Shown: positions 15,716 to 24,653 of the stretch, piece after piece
Layout: each line of letters begins with the position of its first letter
Position numbering within the stretch: the stretch's first letter is position 1
Made by a program: the position numbers and the translations under genes
DNA from: Treponemataceae bacterium
GTDB lineage: Bacteria > Spirochaetota > Spirochaetia > Treponematales > Treponemataceae
Assembly: GCA_024402495.1 (NCBI GenBank)
Contig: JAKSTR010000010.1
Location: forward strand, 1-48,320
Length of the DNA stretch: 48,320 nt
Direction: 5' to 3'
The notes under the pieces: model-generated
What the model saw: only the letters and a program-made list of their open reading frames with translations
Told to the model about the DNA's origin: nothing
The model's database searches: none

Positions 15716-17689
15716 ATGGCAAAAACAGCTCCCATGCGTCTGATTGAATTGATGATTATGAAAGAGGATGTCGATTCGGTCATTGAATATTTAGGAAAAA
15801 AAGCTGTATTTCAGTTTTATTCTCGCCTGAATGATGTTTCAACCAATTCTCCTAATTCGTCGCGCGATGTTTTTGAAAAACTTCAGGTTGTACGTTCTTA
15901 TCTGAATATTAGCGACAATAACGATTATTCAGAAAATGCAGTTTCGCCGGGTGATGACGATTTTGCAAAAGCCGGTGAGGTTATTGGCGCAGTTGATGAA
16001 TTGCGCGAACGCGAATTAAAGGCTGCTGAAGAATTAAACAGATTAAAAGACGCTTATAAAGAAGCACTTTCTTTTTCAAATCTTAAAGTATCATATTCGG
16101 AACTTGAACATTTGTCGTTTTTGACAATGCGCATTGGTAAAATTGATCCGGCTGTTTACGAAGATTTGCAGATGGCACTCGGCGACCGTGTAATACTCGT
16201 TCCGCTGGGAGAAGACAAGTCGCGCATTATGGCGGCTTGTTCGCGCAAGGCACGTTTTGCCCTTGATACTGAATTGAAAAAATTCGGTTTCGTTCAGCTG
16301 GAAATTCCAAAAGATTTTAAAGGCATTCCTGATGACATGCTTGAAGGAATGAAAAATGAAATCGCAAGTCAGGAATCTGCAATCAAGCTGCTTGAAGAAG
16401 AAAGAACTTCTTACGCAAAAACCCACGCAGACGACGTGCTTAAACTTCTGGAACAGTTTTCCATTGGTATGCAGGTGCAGAATTTGCGCGACAAACTTGA
16501 ATCGACAGAACTGGTTTACAGAATTTCCGGCTGGATTCCGGTTGCAGAAAGCGACAATTTGATAAAAGAACTGGATAATCTGACAAAGGGCCGCATCGCC
16601 GTAAGGCAGTATCAGCCAAGTGAAGTTGCTGCTGTCCGCAACGGGCGTGAAGAAGTGCCTGTAAAACTTTCGCACGGTAAGTTTATTAAAAGTTTTGAAG
16701 GTATTCTGTTCAGTTACGGTGCGCCAAAATACGGAACAATTGATCCGACGCCGTTTGTCGCAATTTTCTTCACTTTGCTTTTCGGCATTATGTTCGGTGA
16801 TGCAGGGCAGGGGCTTGTTTTCGTAATTGTCGGTTTGCTGCTGCACTTTAATCTTGTAAAAATCGGCGGCTGGAATAAATATGGTCTGGTTTTCATTTCG
16901 ATTGGTGTTTCCAGTACGATAATGGGGCTTTTAACCGGCGAATTCTTTACAAATGATGAACTTCTGAAACCTTTTGCATATTTTGTTACCGGTTTGTTTG
17001 TAGGTAAAGAAAATGCTTTCGCACCGATTCTGCACCTTATGCCAAGTGATGATACTTTGGCTCTGGTTTTCATTTTCTTTGGTTTCACGCTTTCGGTTGG
17101 TTTCGTTATTAACTCGCTGGGGCTTATTCTTAACTTCTTGAATAATATTGCGCTTAAAAGATACGGAAACGCTTTCTTTGGCAAGACCGGACTTTGCGGT
17201 GCATGTTTTTTCTGGTACGTGGTTGTGCTTGCAATTCGTATTGCAGGCTTTAAGCACAAAATTGCAGTTTACGACTGGGTTGTAATTGGCATTACGCTTT
17301 TGGGCGTTTTCTTTGCACACCCGCTGGAACGTTTGCTGGAACACGAAAAACCTGTTTTTGAAAATGGACTTTTTGCAGGAATTATTGAAGGTGTTGTTGA
17401 ACTGCTTGAAGTTGTTTCAAACTATCTGTCGAACACTGTAAGTTTCCTTCGTGTTGGTGCTTTTGCTTTGGCACACGTAGTTTTGGGTTACATTATTTTT
17501 GAAATGAACAAACTTGTCGGCGGAGTTGGCGGTTTTGCCGTAATTTTGCTGGGAAATGTTGTTGTTATTGTTCTGGAAGGCATGATTGTTGCAATTCAGG
17601 TTCTTCGTTTGCAGTATTATGAGTTTTTCTCAAAATTCTTTAACGAAACCGGCGTTGAATTCAAACCTTTCCAGTTCAAATATAAGTAG
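15716..17689 (+). CDS. atpI: V-type ATP synthase subunit I
   Basis: 657 aa, normal for the bacterial I (a) subunit. The cytoplasmic N-terminal half (~1-330) is a coiled-coil stalk attachment with the segments LRERELKAAEELNRLKDAYK and QESAIKLLEEERTSYAKTHA. The C-terminal half has about seven membrane spans, including YGTIDPTPFVAIFFTLLFGI and FGDAGQGLVF, both typical of the family, and a late helix SNYLSNTVSFLRVGAFALAH that carries the essential arginine (R of FLRVG) facing the K ring. It forms the static half-channels for ion passage. ATG with a GGAG site. Confidence 0.96.
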   Translation: MAKTAPMRLIELMIMKEDVDSVIEYLGKKAVFQFYSRLNDVSTNSPNSSRDVFEKLQVVRSYLNISDNNDYSENAVSPGDDDFAKAGEVIGAVDELRERELKAAEELNRLKDAYKEALSFSNLKVSYSELEHLSFLTMRIGKIDPAVYEDLQMALGDRVILVPLGEDKSRIMAACSRKARFALDTELKKFGFVQLEIPKDFKGIPDDMLEGMKNEIASQESAIKLLEEERTSYAKTHADDVLKLLEQFSIGMQVQNLRDKLESTELVYRISGWIPVAESDNLIKELDNLTKGRIAVRQYQPSEVAAVRNGREEVPVKLSHGKFIKSFEGILFSYGAPKYGTIDPTPFVAIFFTLLFGIMFGDAGQGLVFVIVGLLLHFNLVKIGGWNKYGLVFISIGVSSTIMGLLTGEFFTNDELLKPFAYFVTGLFVGKENAFAPILHLMPSDDTLALVFIFFGFTLSVGFVINSLGLILNFLNNIALKRYGNAFFGKTGLCGACFFWYVVVLAIRIAGFKHKIAVYDWVVIGITLLGVFFAHPLERLLEHEKPVFENGLFAGIIEGVVELLEVVSNYLSNTVSFLRVGAFALAHVVLGYIIFEMNKLVGGVGGFAVILLGNVVVIVLEGMIVAIQVLRLQYYEFFSKFFNETGVEFKPFQFKYK

Positions 17690-17705
17690 TTTAGGAGTAT
17701 TGACT

Positions 17706-18011
17706 ATGAATGCTAAGAAAATCATTCTTGCTGTTCTTCTCTGTTTTGCCGGTGCTGCTGTTTTTGCTGCAACTGGTGACGAAGCAACTGCTGCTGCAGC
17801 CGGTTCATCATTGAAGTATTTTGCTGCTGCTTTTGCTGTTGGTTTTGGATGCATTGGTGGTGGTATGGCTGTTGGTAAGATTGGTTCTGCTGCTATGGGC
17901 GCTATGGCCGAAAACGCTGAACTTTCTGGTAAAGCCCTTCCATTTGTTGGTCTTGCTGAAGGTATCTGTTTGTGGGGATTCCTCGTAGGACTTCTTATTA
18001 TCATCATGTAA
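17706..18011 (+). CDS. atpK: V-type ATP synthase subunit K (rotor proteolipid)
   Basis: 101 aa from the ATG at 17706, with AGGAG upstream. A longer in-frame ORF lies inside atpI and is not used. An Ala-rich hydrophobic N-terminus (~1-22) could be a signal peptide. Two membrane helices follow: AAFAVGFGCIGGGMAVGKIG, glycine-rich, and LPFVGLAEGICLWGFLVGLL, with the ion-carrying Glu in GLAEG. This is a two-helix proteolipid, not the four-helix NtpK form. The residues that make the sodium site in known Na+ rings (Gln in helix 1; Ser/Thr and Tyr after the Glu) are missing, so protons are the more likely ion (inference). Confidence 0.95.
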   Translation: MNAKKIILAVLLCFAGAAVFAATGDEATAAAAGSSLKYFAAAFAVGFGCIGGGMAVGKIGSAAMGAMAENAELSGKALPFVGLAEGICLWGFLVGLLIIIM

Positions 18012-18023
18012 GGATAAGACACG

Positions 18024-18362
18024 GTGCAATACTTTGTTATCGGTGAACGGGAACTCGTTTTGGCTTTCAACTTGGTTGGAGTGCAGGGCGATGTTGTCGT
18101 AAACCGTACAGAAGCCCTTGACTCCTTTAACCGAGTTACCGGAAAAGGTGGCGTAATTGCCGGTATGCCGGTAACAGAGGAACGTGTCAAAGTGCTTATT
18201 TTGACAGAAGAAGTTTCTTCAATGCTTGAAGATGAAGTAAGTGAATGGCAAAAGACGGGAAAATTTCCGTTGATTGTTGAAATTCCTGGCATTAACGGGC
18301 ATTTAGAAGGAAAGAAAACCCTTACAGATGCCATTCGTGAAGCAATTGGTATTTCTGTTTAA
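18024..18362 (+). CDS. atpF: V-type ATP synthase subunit F
   Basis: 112 aa with GTG start at 18024 preceded by AAGGA. It has the Rossmann-like subunit F pattern: YFVIGERELVLAFNLVGVQG at the start, VKVLILTEEVSSML in the middle, PLIVEIPG near the end, and a C-terminal helix (KTLTDAIREAIGISV). F sits at the foot of the central stalk with D. It is 12 bp after atpK and 17 bp before atpE. Confidence 0.93.
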   Translation: MQYFVIGERELVLAFNLVGVQGDVVVNRTEALDSFNRVTGKGGVIAGMPVTEERVKVLILTEEVSSMLEDEVSEWQKTGKFPLIVEIPGINGHLEGKKTLTDAIREAIGISV

Positions 18363-18379
18363 TTTTTGAGAGTTTTACA

Positions 18380-19006
18380 ATGGAAGAATTTCGTTCAACG
18401 GAAATCTTAGATAAAGAGATACAAGAAGATGCACGCCGTAAGGCTGAACGCCTGATTAAACGTGCCGAAACCGACGGGCAGGTTTTGCTTGATGAAAATC
18501 AGGCAAAGATTGAGAAAACTGCCGCCGAAAAAAAGGCTTTGTATGCAAAAAAATTAGAAAGCTACAAAACCGACTTAGCCGCTGCTTTGCCTCTTGAAAA
18601 AGAACGTTTTTTGGTTTCTTTTGAAGATTCTGCGGTTAATACAGCCATTGACAACTATATTGCTTCGTTAAACGAGGCAAAAAAAATAGAATTATTAGCA
18701 AAATTCTCTCAGGGTTTTAAAAGTGCCCTTGCAGGTAAGAATTTTTCAGTTTTGTATCACGGTTTTAGTGAAACTGCAATTAAAGATTTGATTAAAAAAG
18801 AATTTGCTGACAGCAAGGTTAGTAAATATGAACAGATCAGCGAAACTGTTGCCCGTGATACAAACATTTGCAACGGTATGTTAATTGAAACTGACGACCG
18901 TTTCATTCGTTGTAGAATTACAATAACCGAGCTCATAAGTTCTCTTTTAGATTCAAGCCGATTTGAGCTTGCCAACACCCTTTTTGACGGGAGATTGACA
19001 CAATGA
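18380..19006 (+). CDS. atpE: V-type ATP synthase subunit E
   Basis: 208 aa. The long charged N-terminal helix (~1-90, with [20 protein letters not shown]) forms the peripheral stalk with subunit G, and the C-terminal globular part (~100-208), ending in [12 protein letters not shown], binds the A3B3 head. The stop codon overlaps the atpA start by 4 bases (ATGA), which points to coupled translation. Confidence 0.92.
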   Translation: MEEFRSTEILDKEIQEDARRKAERLIKRAETDGQVLLDENQAKIEKTAAEKKALYAKKLESYKTDLAAALPLEKERFLVSFEDSAVNTAIDNYIASLNEAKKIELLAKFSQGFKSALAGKNFSVLYHGFSETAIKDLIKKEFADSKVSKYEQISETVARDTNICNGMLIETDDRFIRCRITITELISSLLDSSRFELANTLFDGRLTQ

Positions 19007-20769
19007 TTGAAGGCAAAATTACCAGAATTTCTGGACCAATTGTTTATGCAGAAGGGCTTGACGGTTGCGGTCTTTATGACGTTGTTGACGTTGGTGAAGC
19101 AAAACTTATTGGTGAAATTATTCGTCTTAAAGATGGAATTGCTACCATTCAGGTTTATGAAGATGATACCGGTATGGCGATTGGTGAAAAAGTTGTTTCT
19201 AACAACCGCCCGCTTTCGCTTCGCTTGGGACCGGGGCTTGTCGGAACGATTTACGACGGTATTCAGCGTCCGCTGGAAACAATGTACAATACTTCAGGTG
19301 CTTTTTTGTTGCCGGGCGAACGCACGACCCCGCTTGATGAAGAAAAAAAATGGGAATTTACCCCGATTTTGTCTGCCGGTGATGAAATTAAGCCCGGCGT
19401 AATTATCGGTACTGTTCAGGAAACTGCTTCAGTTCTGCATAAAATTATGGTGCCGCCGACAATTCGCGGTAAAAAACTTACCAAAATTATGCCGAAAGGC
19501 GAATATACAATTAACGAAGCCGTTGCTGTTACGGACAGTGGCGAAGAAATTATGCTGGCTCAATATTGGCCGGTTCGTAAGCCTCGCCCTTATGCAGAAA
19601 AATTAACAGTAACCGAACCTTTGATGACCGGTCAGCGCGTAATCGACGTTTTCTTCCCGTTGTCAAAAGGCGGTACTGCCGCAATTCCGGGTGGTTTTGG
19701 TACTGGTAAAACCATGACACAGCACGCAATTGCCAAATGGTGCGATGCTGATATTATCGTTTACATTGGTTGCGGCGAACGCGGTAACGAAATGACTGAC
19801 GTTTTGACCGAATTTCCAACCTTGATTGACCCAAGAACAGGGCGTTCGCTTATGGAACGTACCATTTTGATTGCAAATACTTCTAATATGCCGGTTGCGG
19901 CACGCGAAGTTTCACTTTATTCGGGTATTACGCTTGCTGAATATTACCGCGATATGGGTATGGCTGTTGCAATTATGGCAGACTCTACCAGCCGCTGGGC
20001 AGAAGCTTTGCGCGAACTTTCCGGTCGTATGGAAGAAATGCCGGCAGAAGAAGGTTTCCCTGCATATCTGCCTACACGTCTTGCCGAATTTTATGAACGT
20101 GCCGGTCGTGTAACTTCATTGTGCGGCAGCGAAGGTTCAGTTTCGGTAATTGGTGCAGTTTCTCCGCCAGGCGGCGACTTTAGTGAACCTGTTACTCAGC
20201 ACACCAAACGCTTTATCCGCTGCTTCTGGGCGCTTGACCGCGAACTTGCGAACGCGCGCCACTATCCGGCTATCGGCTGGATTGATTCATATTCTGAATA
20301 TGCTGATGAAGTTCGCAGCTGGTGGGACAAACTTGACCCGCGCTGGGCAGAAGTTCGCCAGCAGGCACTGGATTTGCTGAAACGTGAACAGCGCCTTCAG
20401 CAGATTGTCCGCCTGATTGGACCGGATGCTTTGCCTGATGCAGACCGTTTGATTTTGGTAATTGCTGAAATGATTAAAAACGGTTTCTTGCAGCAGAATG
20501 CTTTTGATGATATTGACGTTTATTCTGTGCCAGAAAAGCAGATTATGATTTTGTCGCTTATTATGGAATTTTACGAAAAATCACTTGCTTTGATAAAAGG
20601 CGGCGCACCTTTGGTAAAAGTTACCGCATTGCCTGTACGCGAAGAAATTGTTCGTATTAAAACTTCTATTGCAAACGACAAATTAAGTGAAATTACTGCA
20701 ATTACTGGTCACATGACTGAACAGTTTGAAGGATTAGAAAAGATTTACCGCAAGGTGGAAGTGCGATGA
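19003..20769 (+). CDS. atpA: V-type ATP synthase catalytic subunit A
   Basis: 588 aa, the full length expected. A beta-barrel N-terminal domain (~1-70) and the A-type insertion (~110-190) are followed by the nucleotide-binding domain. The P-loop is GGFGTGKT (230-237), a variant of the usual GPFGSGKT. The catalytic Glu is in GCGERGNE (~257-263). The segment [20 protein letters not shown] is also typical. Three copies alternate with B and hydrolyse or make ATP. It overlaps both atpE and atpB by 4 bases, which would help keep A and B equal. Confidence 0.98.
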   Translation: MIEGKITRISGPIVYAEGLDGCGLYDVVDVGEAKLIGEIIRLKDGIATIQVYEDDTGMAIGEKVVSNNRPLSLRLGPGLVGTIYDGIQRPLETMYNTSGAFLLPGERTTPLDEEKKWEFTPILSAGDEIKPGVIIGTVQETASVLHKIMVPPTIRGKKLTKIMPKGEYTINEAVAVTDSGEEIMLAQYWPVRKPRPYAEKLTVTEPLMTGQRVIDVFFPLSKGGTAAIPGGFGTGKTMTQHAIAKWCDADIIVYIGCGERGNEMTDVLTEFPTLIDPRTGRSLMERTILIANTSNMPVAAREVSLYSGITLAEYYRDMGMAVAIMADSTSRWAEALRELSGRMEEMPAEEGFPAYLPTRLAEFYERAGRVTSLCGSEGSVSVIGAVSPPGGDFSEPVTQHTKRFIRCFWALDRELANARHYPAIGWIDSYSEYADEVRSWWDKLDPRWAEVRQQALDLLKREQRLQQIVRLIGPDALPDADRLILVIAEMIKNGFLQQNAFDDIDVYSVPEKQIMILSLIMEFYEKSLALIKGGAPLVKVTALPVREEIVRIKTSIANDKLSEITAITGHMTEQFEGLEKIYRKVEVR

Positions 20770-22148
20770 AAGGAATAGAATATCGGGGTGTCAGCTCGGT
20801 TGACGGCCCAATTGTTGTTGTAAAACGCACCGCTGACGTATTTTACGGTGAAACTGTTGCGGTTCGTGACCGCACCGGCGAAAAACGTACCGGTCGTGTA
20901 ATTGATATTTCTGAAGAAGCTGTAATCGTACAGATTTTTGGTTCTACCAGTGGTATTGACCTTGAAAATACAACAGTTGAATTTTTGGAAACACCGCTTG
21001 AACTTCGTGTTAGCGAGGGTCTTTTGGGACGTATTTTCAACGGTTTGGGAAAACCGATTGACGGTTATCCTGAAATTATTTCTTCAAAAAAAGTTAACGT
21101 AAACGGTTACCCTATAAACCCTTATGCGCGTGTTTATCCCCGCGACTTTATTCAGACCGGAATTAGTTCGATTGACGGAATGAATACTTTGATTCGTGGA
21201 CAGAAACTGCCGATTTTTAGCGGAAACGGTTTGCCGCATAACAAACTTGCTGCGCAGATTATCCGTCAGGCAAAAATCCGTAATTCGGACGAAAACTTCG
21301 TTATGGTTTTTGCCGGCATGGGTATTAAATACGACGTTGCGCGTTTCTTTATCGATACTTTTGAACAGTCAGGTGTTCTTTCTAAAGTTGTAATGTTCCA
21401 GTCGCTGGCAGATGCGCCTTCTATTGAACGTATCATTACGCCGCGCTGTGCATTAACGGCTGCCGAATATCTTGCCTACGAAAAGGGCATGCACGTTCTG
21501 GTTGTAATGACTGATATGACCAACTATTGTGAAGCTTTGCGCGAAATTTCTACAACCCGCGGCGAAGTTCCAGGTCGTAAAGGTTATCCGGGATATTTGT
21601 ATTCTGACCTTGCCGAACTTTATGAACGTGCTGGAAAAATCAAGGGCTCAAACGGTTCTATTACGCAGATTCCTATTTTGACCATGCCGAACGACGATAT
21701 TTCGCACCCGATTCCTGACTTGACCGGTTATATTACCGAAGGTCAGATTGTTCTTGACCGCGAACTTAGCCAGCGCGGTATGTATCCGCCGGTAGCCGGT
21801 TTGCCAAGCTTAAGCCGTTTGATGAAAGACGGTATCGGTGCAAAAATGACCCGCGAAGACCACAAAGATGTTTCAAGCCAGCTTTTTGCAGCTTATTCAA
21901 AAGTAAAAAGCATTCGCAACCTGGCTTCGATTATCGGAGAAGAAGAACTTTCTGACGGCGACAAAATGTACCTGCGTTTTGGCGAAGCTTTTGAAAGCGA
22001 ATTTTTGACTCAGGGCGAATTTGAAAACCGTACAATTGAACAGACTTTGGATATTGGTTGGAAGGTTCTTTCTCTTTTGCCGCGTAACGAACTTTACCGC
22101 ATTAAAAGCGAGTATATTGAAAAATATCTTCCAAAAGAAGAAAACTAA
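20766..22148 (+). CDS. atpB: V-type ATP synthase subunit B
   Basis: 460 aa, the non-catalytic nucleotide-binding partner of A. As expected there is no true P-loop: the equivalent place reads [15 protein letters not shown], the B-subunit signature. Other family segments are [19 protein letters not shown] and [20 protein letters not shown]. It starts inside the atpA stop codon (ATGA). It is followed by an 83-bp gap that holds a long hairpin before atpD. Confidence 0.98.
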   Translation: MKGIEYRGVSSVDGPIVVVKRTADVFYGETVAVRDRTGEKRTGRVIDISEEAVIVQIFGSTSGIDLENTTVEFLETPLELRVSEGLLGRIFNGLGKPIDGYPEIISSKKVNVNGYPINPYARVYPRDFIQTGISSIDGMNTLIRGQKLPIFSGNGLPHNKLAAQIIRQAKIRNSDENFVMVFAGMGIKYDVARFFIDTFEQSGVLSKVVMFQSLADAPSIERIITPRCALTAAEYLAYEKGMHVLVVMTDMTNYCEALREISTTRGEVPGRKGYPGYLYSDLAELYERAGKIKGSNGSITQIPILTMPNDDISHPIPDLTGYITEGQIVLDRELSQRGMYPPVAGLPSLSRLMKDGIGAKMTREDHKDVSSQLFAAYSKVKSIRNLASIIGEEELSDGDKMYLRFGEAFESEFLTQGEFENRTIEQTLDIGWKVLSLLPRNELYRIKSEYIEKYLPKEEN

Positions 22149-22152
22149 AAAA

Positions 22153-22204
22153 TTGAACGGACATAAAATTTCTGCCTGACGGCGTAAATTTTGTGTTCGT
22201 TTAA
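22153..22204 (+). promoter_or_regulatory. Long intercistronic hairpin between atpB and atpD
   Basis: Positions 22153-22171 pair with 22186-22204, 19 bp with three G-U pairs. The 14-nt loop can form a further small GCC/GGC stem. The following bases (TTTTCTTG) give only a weak T-run, so partial termination, RNase processing or 3'-end protection of the upstream message are all possible. Confidence 0.7.
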
Positions 22205-22231
22205 CTTTTCTTGTAATTTTAGGCGGTTTTT

Positions 22232-22855
22232 ATGGCAAAATTGAATATTGCGCCAACAAAATCAAACCTTTTGATGGTAAAAGAACAGCTTCGCACTGCT
22301 CAGGACGGTTATGAACTTTTGGAGCAGAAACGCGAGATTTTGGTAATGGAATTGATGCACATGGTAGAGCAGGTTAAGCTGCTTGAACGTGACATTGATA
22401 AAGCCATTGAACGGGCTTATCCGGCATTGAAAAACATGCTTTTAGCTGTCGGTGGCGACCGTGCCGAGCAGATGAGCAGTGTTGTAAGTTACGATTATAA
22501 ATTTACCGAAAAACAGATAACTCTCGGCGGCATGCAGTTTTCTTCTATGGACGTGCAGCTGCCCAAACGCGAGCTTTTTTATTCGTTTCTGGATTCTTAT
22601 GCTGATACCGACAAGGTAATGGTAGAATTTTTTGAACTTTTGCGTTTGCTTACCGAAATGGCATCGATTAGAACCATTGTTTGGCGTCTTGCCGGCGAAG
22701 TTAAAAAAACACAGCGCCGCGTAAATGCGCTTGATAAAATGGTTGTTCCGCAGACCCGCGAAACAAAAGTTTATATTGAAAGTGTTCTTGAAGAACGCGA
22801 GCGCGAAAATGTTTTTGTTTTGAAAACATTGAAGGCAAAACAAAACAGGAGTTGA
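22232..22855 (+). CDS. atpD: V-type ATP synthase subunit D
   Basis: 207 aa, the central rotor axle. It starts with the family motif NIAPTKSNLLMVKEQLRTAQ. Two long helices form the coiled coil: the N-terminal one runs to ~70, and the C-terminal one includes TQRRVNALDKMVVPQTRETK, where RRVNALE is the family hallmark. ATG at 22232. Its last codons contain the ribosome binding site of the next gene (AGGAG, 22847-22851). Confidence 0.96.
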   Translation: MAKLNIAPTKSNLLMVKEQLRTAQDGYELLEQKREILVMELMHMVEQVKLLERDIDKAIERAYPALKNMLLAVGGDRAEQMSSVVSYDYKFTEKQITLGGMQFSSMDVQLPKRELFYSFLDSYADTDKVMVEFFELLRLLTEMASIRTIVWRLAGEVKKTQRRVNALDKMVVPQTRETKVYIESVLEERERENVFVLKTLKAKQNRS

Positions 22856-22857
22856 AT

Positions 22858-23346
22858 TTGATTAAGACTTTATTCAAAAACGTTTTAGTTGTTGTAAACA
22901 GTTCTGAAGCTTCAATTCACGCTGTTCAATATGGAATTTTGCTTGCCAAATTGTACAAATGCAACGTGAAAGTTGTGTACGTTGTAGACACTGCCACTAT
23001 AAAGCGCCTTACCTTGACTAAATTTCTGGTTCAGGAAGAAAGTGAAGAATGCGAAAAACGTCTGATTGAAGACGGCGAGCGTTATTTAAAATATGCAGAA
23101 AATATTGCCGCTTCCAAAGGCATAAAAATTGAAACCCAGATTCGTAAAGGTTCTGTATGTGCCGAAGTTGTGGCAGCTGCAAACGAAATTGAATCTGAAT
23201 TGATTTTGCTTGGCGGTTTCCAGAAGGCTGCTTCAGACAGCCGCGATGTTATTTCTTCTTCTTACCGGCAGATTTTGCTTGAAGCCCATTGTTCGGTTTT
23301 GGTTGTAAAAGAAGAAAACATAGAAAATTTGTATAAAATGGCTTAA
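22858..23346 (+). CDS. Universal stress protein (UspA family)
   Basis: 162 aa from TTG 22858, chosen because AGGAG lies 6 bases upstream. The TTG at 22852 would have no spacing. It shows the Usp fold: first strand NVLVVVNSSEASIHAVQYGI, middle segment KIETQIRKGSVCAEVVAAAN, then ELILLGG and the C-terminal strand SVLVVKEEN. The ATP-binding motif G-2x-G-9x-G(S/T) is not clearly complete, since the segment after LLGG lacks the usual glycine pattern. The gene begins 2 nt after the atpD stop, so it belongs to the V-ATPase transcript. Its role there is unknown, possibly energy-stress sensing (inference). Confidence 0.85.
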   Translation: MIKTLFKNVLVVVNSSEASIHAVQYGILLAKLYKCNVKVVYVVDTATIKRLTLTKFLVQEESEECEKRLIEDGERYLKYAENIAASKGIKIETQIRKGSVCAEVVAAANEIESELILLGGFQKAASDSRDVISSSYRQILLEAHCSVLVVKEENIENLYKMA

Positions 23347-23358
23347 AAAGAGGAATTT

Positions 23359-23772
23359 ATGCGCACATTAATTTTACATTCGCTTGATAACGACAACCCT
23401 AAACATAAAACTGTACTTCAAAATCTTGTAAAAGGTGCCCAGTCGCGCGACAATCAGGTTGATATCTTTGATGCTGTGCACGATTCACCAGAAAATCTTC
23501 ATATTGCGTATTACGAATATATTGCGGTTGTTGTGCCTTCGCTTCAGTTTATTGGCGCAAAGCCTGTAAAAAAACTTGAAGAACTTTTTGCTTCCTGCGG
23601 AAGTGCTGCGGGCAAAAAGGGCTGTGCTCTGGTTTTGAAATTTGGTCTTTCTTCCAACAAAATGTGCAATGTTTTGATGGACCAGCTTGAAAGACAGGGC
23701 ATGAAACTTGATTATTTTGAAGTAATTGAAAATGCTGAACATTCTGTTGTAGTTGGCAAAAAAATAGGCTGA
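23359..23772 (+). CDS. Conserved small protein, flavodoxin-like fold suspected
   Basis: 137 aa, not firmly recognised. The order of strands and helices (RTLILHSLDND at the start, then YIAVVVPSLQF, GCALVLKFGLSSNK and YFEVIENAEHSVVVGKKI) suggests an alpha/beta flavodoxin-like fold, but the phosphate-binding loop of flavodoxins (T/SxTGxT) is not present. There is no signal or membrane segment. It lies 12 bp after the Usp gene and 7 bp before the J-domain gene, in the tail of the V-ATPase operon. ATG 23359 has an AGAGGAA site. Confidence 0.6.
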   Translation: MRTLILHSLDNDNPKHKTVLQNLVKGAQSRDNQVDIFDAVHDSPENLHIAYYEYIAVVVPSLQFIGAKPVKKLEELFASCGSAAGKKGCALVLKFGLSSNKMCNVLMDQLERQGMKLDYFEVIENAEHSVVVGKKIG

Positions 23773-23779
23773 TTTTTTT

Positions 23780-24583
23780 GTGGAAGACTGTTACAAGATA
23801 TTAGGCATTTCTTCTTCTGCAAGCATTGCAGAAATAAAAAGTGCTTTTCGCCGCAAGGCTAAAGAATTACATCCCGATCTTTCCTCCAGCGAAAACGCCG
23901 ATACCCGGCAGTTTCAGCGTTTGTTAAAGGCTTACCAGACTTTAATTGATTCTCATCAGCGTTCGATGGTTGACGCGATTTATGCTTCTCGTTATGACCG
24001 CGGTTCCAGAAATGAAGAAAGTTTTGACTATCGTTTGTGGCTTTTAAGCCGCACTGACGAAGAAAGCCGCTGCAAGCTGATTTTTTTCGATTTGATGCAT
24101 CAGCGTGAAGATGATGCGGTTGAAGAATACAAGAGGATGTCGCTTAGCCGCGTTGATTTTTCTCTGTCGCGCTGGTTTACGCGTGAAGATTTTATGGACT
24201 GCGGCTTTATTCTTGCGGAAGAGCTGATTTTCAGAAATGAGTTTTACGACGCCTATTTGCTTTTGGCGCAAATAATTCGCATGGAATACAGTTATGCGTA
24301 TTTCAGGCATTTTTTCCCCGAAGTAATGAATTTGACGCGCAATCTGCTTCGCACTCAGCTTGCAGGAAACATTGATGACGAGCTTGCTTTGGACGCGTGG
24401 GAAGATGCCTTTGATTTGGATTTTGGTAAAAAAGACGAAGCTTTTTTCCTGCGCCTCATGTCCGAAGCTTACGACCGTTTGGGCGATGCTGATACTGCGG
24501 CGCTTTGCCTGCGTAAGGCTTTGCAGCTCGATCCGCAGCTTTCAGTGCCGGCGCGTTACAGGCGAAAATATGCAGAAATGTAA
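23780..24583 (+). CDS. J-domain protein
   Basis: 267 aa from a GTG at 23780 with a weak ribosome binding site. Residues ~1-62 are a J domain (DCYKILGISSSASIAEIKSA, with HPD at 31-33), which stimulates DnaK-type ATPase. The Gly/Phe linker, zinc fingers and C-terminal substrate domains of DnaJ are absent. The remaining ~200 residues are helical and acidic, ending in a TPR-like repeat (DRLGDADTAALCLRKALQLD, ~235-255). It is a specialised co-chaperone, possibly for assembly of a complex. Its place at the end of the V-ATPase operon makes that complex a candidate client (inference). Confidence 0.85.
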   Translation: MEDCYKILGISSSASIAEIKSAFRRKAKELHPDLSSSENADTRQFQRLLKAYQTLIDSHQRSMVDAIYASRYDRGSRNEESFDYRLWLLSRTDEESRCKLIFFDLMHQREDDAVEEYKRMSLSRVDFSLSRWFTREDFMDCGFILAEELIFRNEFYDAYLLLAQIIRMEYSYAYFRHFFPEVMNLTRNLLRTQLAGNIDDELALDAWEDAFDLDFGKKDEAFFLRLMSEAYDRLGDADTAALCLRKALQLDPQLSVPARYRRKYAEM

Positions 24584-24653
24584 ATTTTCTGAAATAATTT
24601 TTTATAAATATAGATTAGACGCGGCTAATTGTTCGCGTTTTTGAGGAAAAGAA

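Noticed and set aside
17586-17705. Longer subunit K start within atpI
   Set aside because: It overlaps atpI and adds non-homologous sequence; ATG 17706 has AGGAG.
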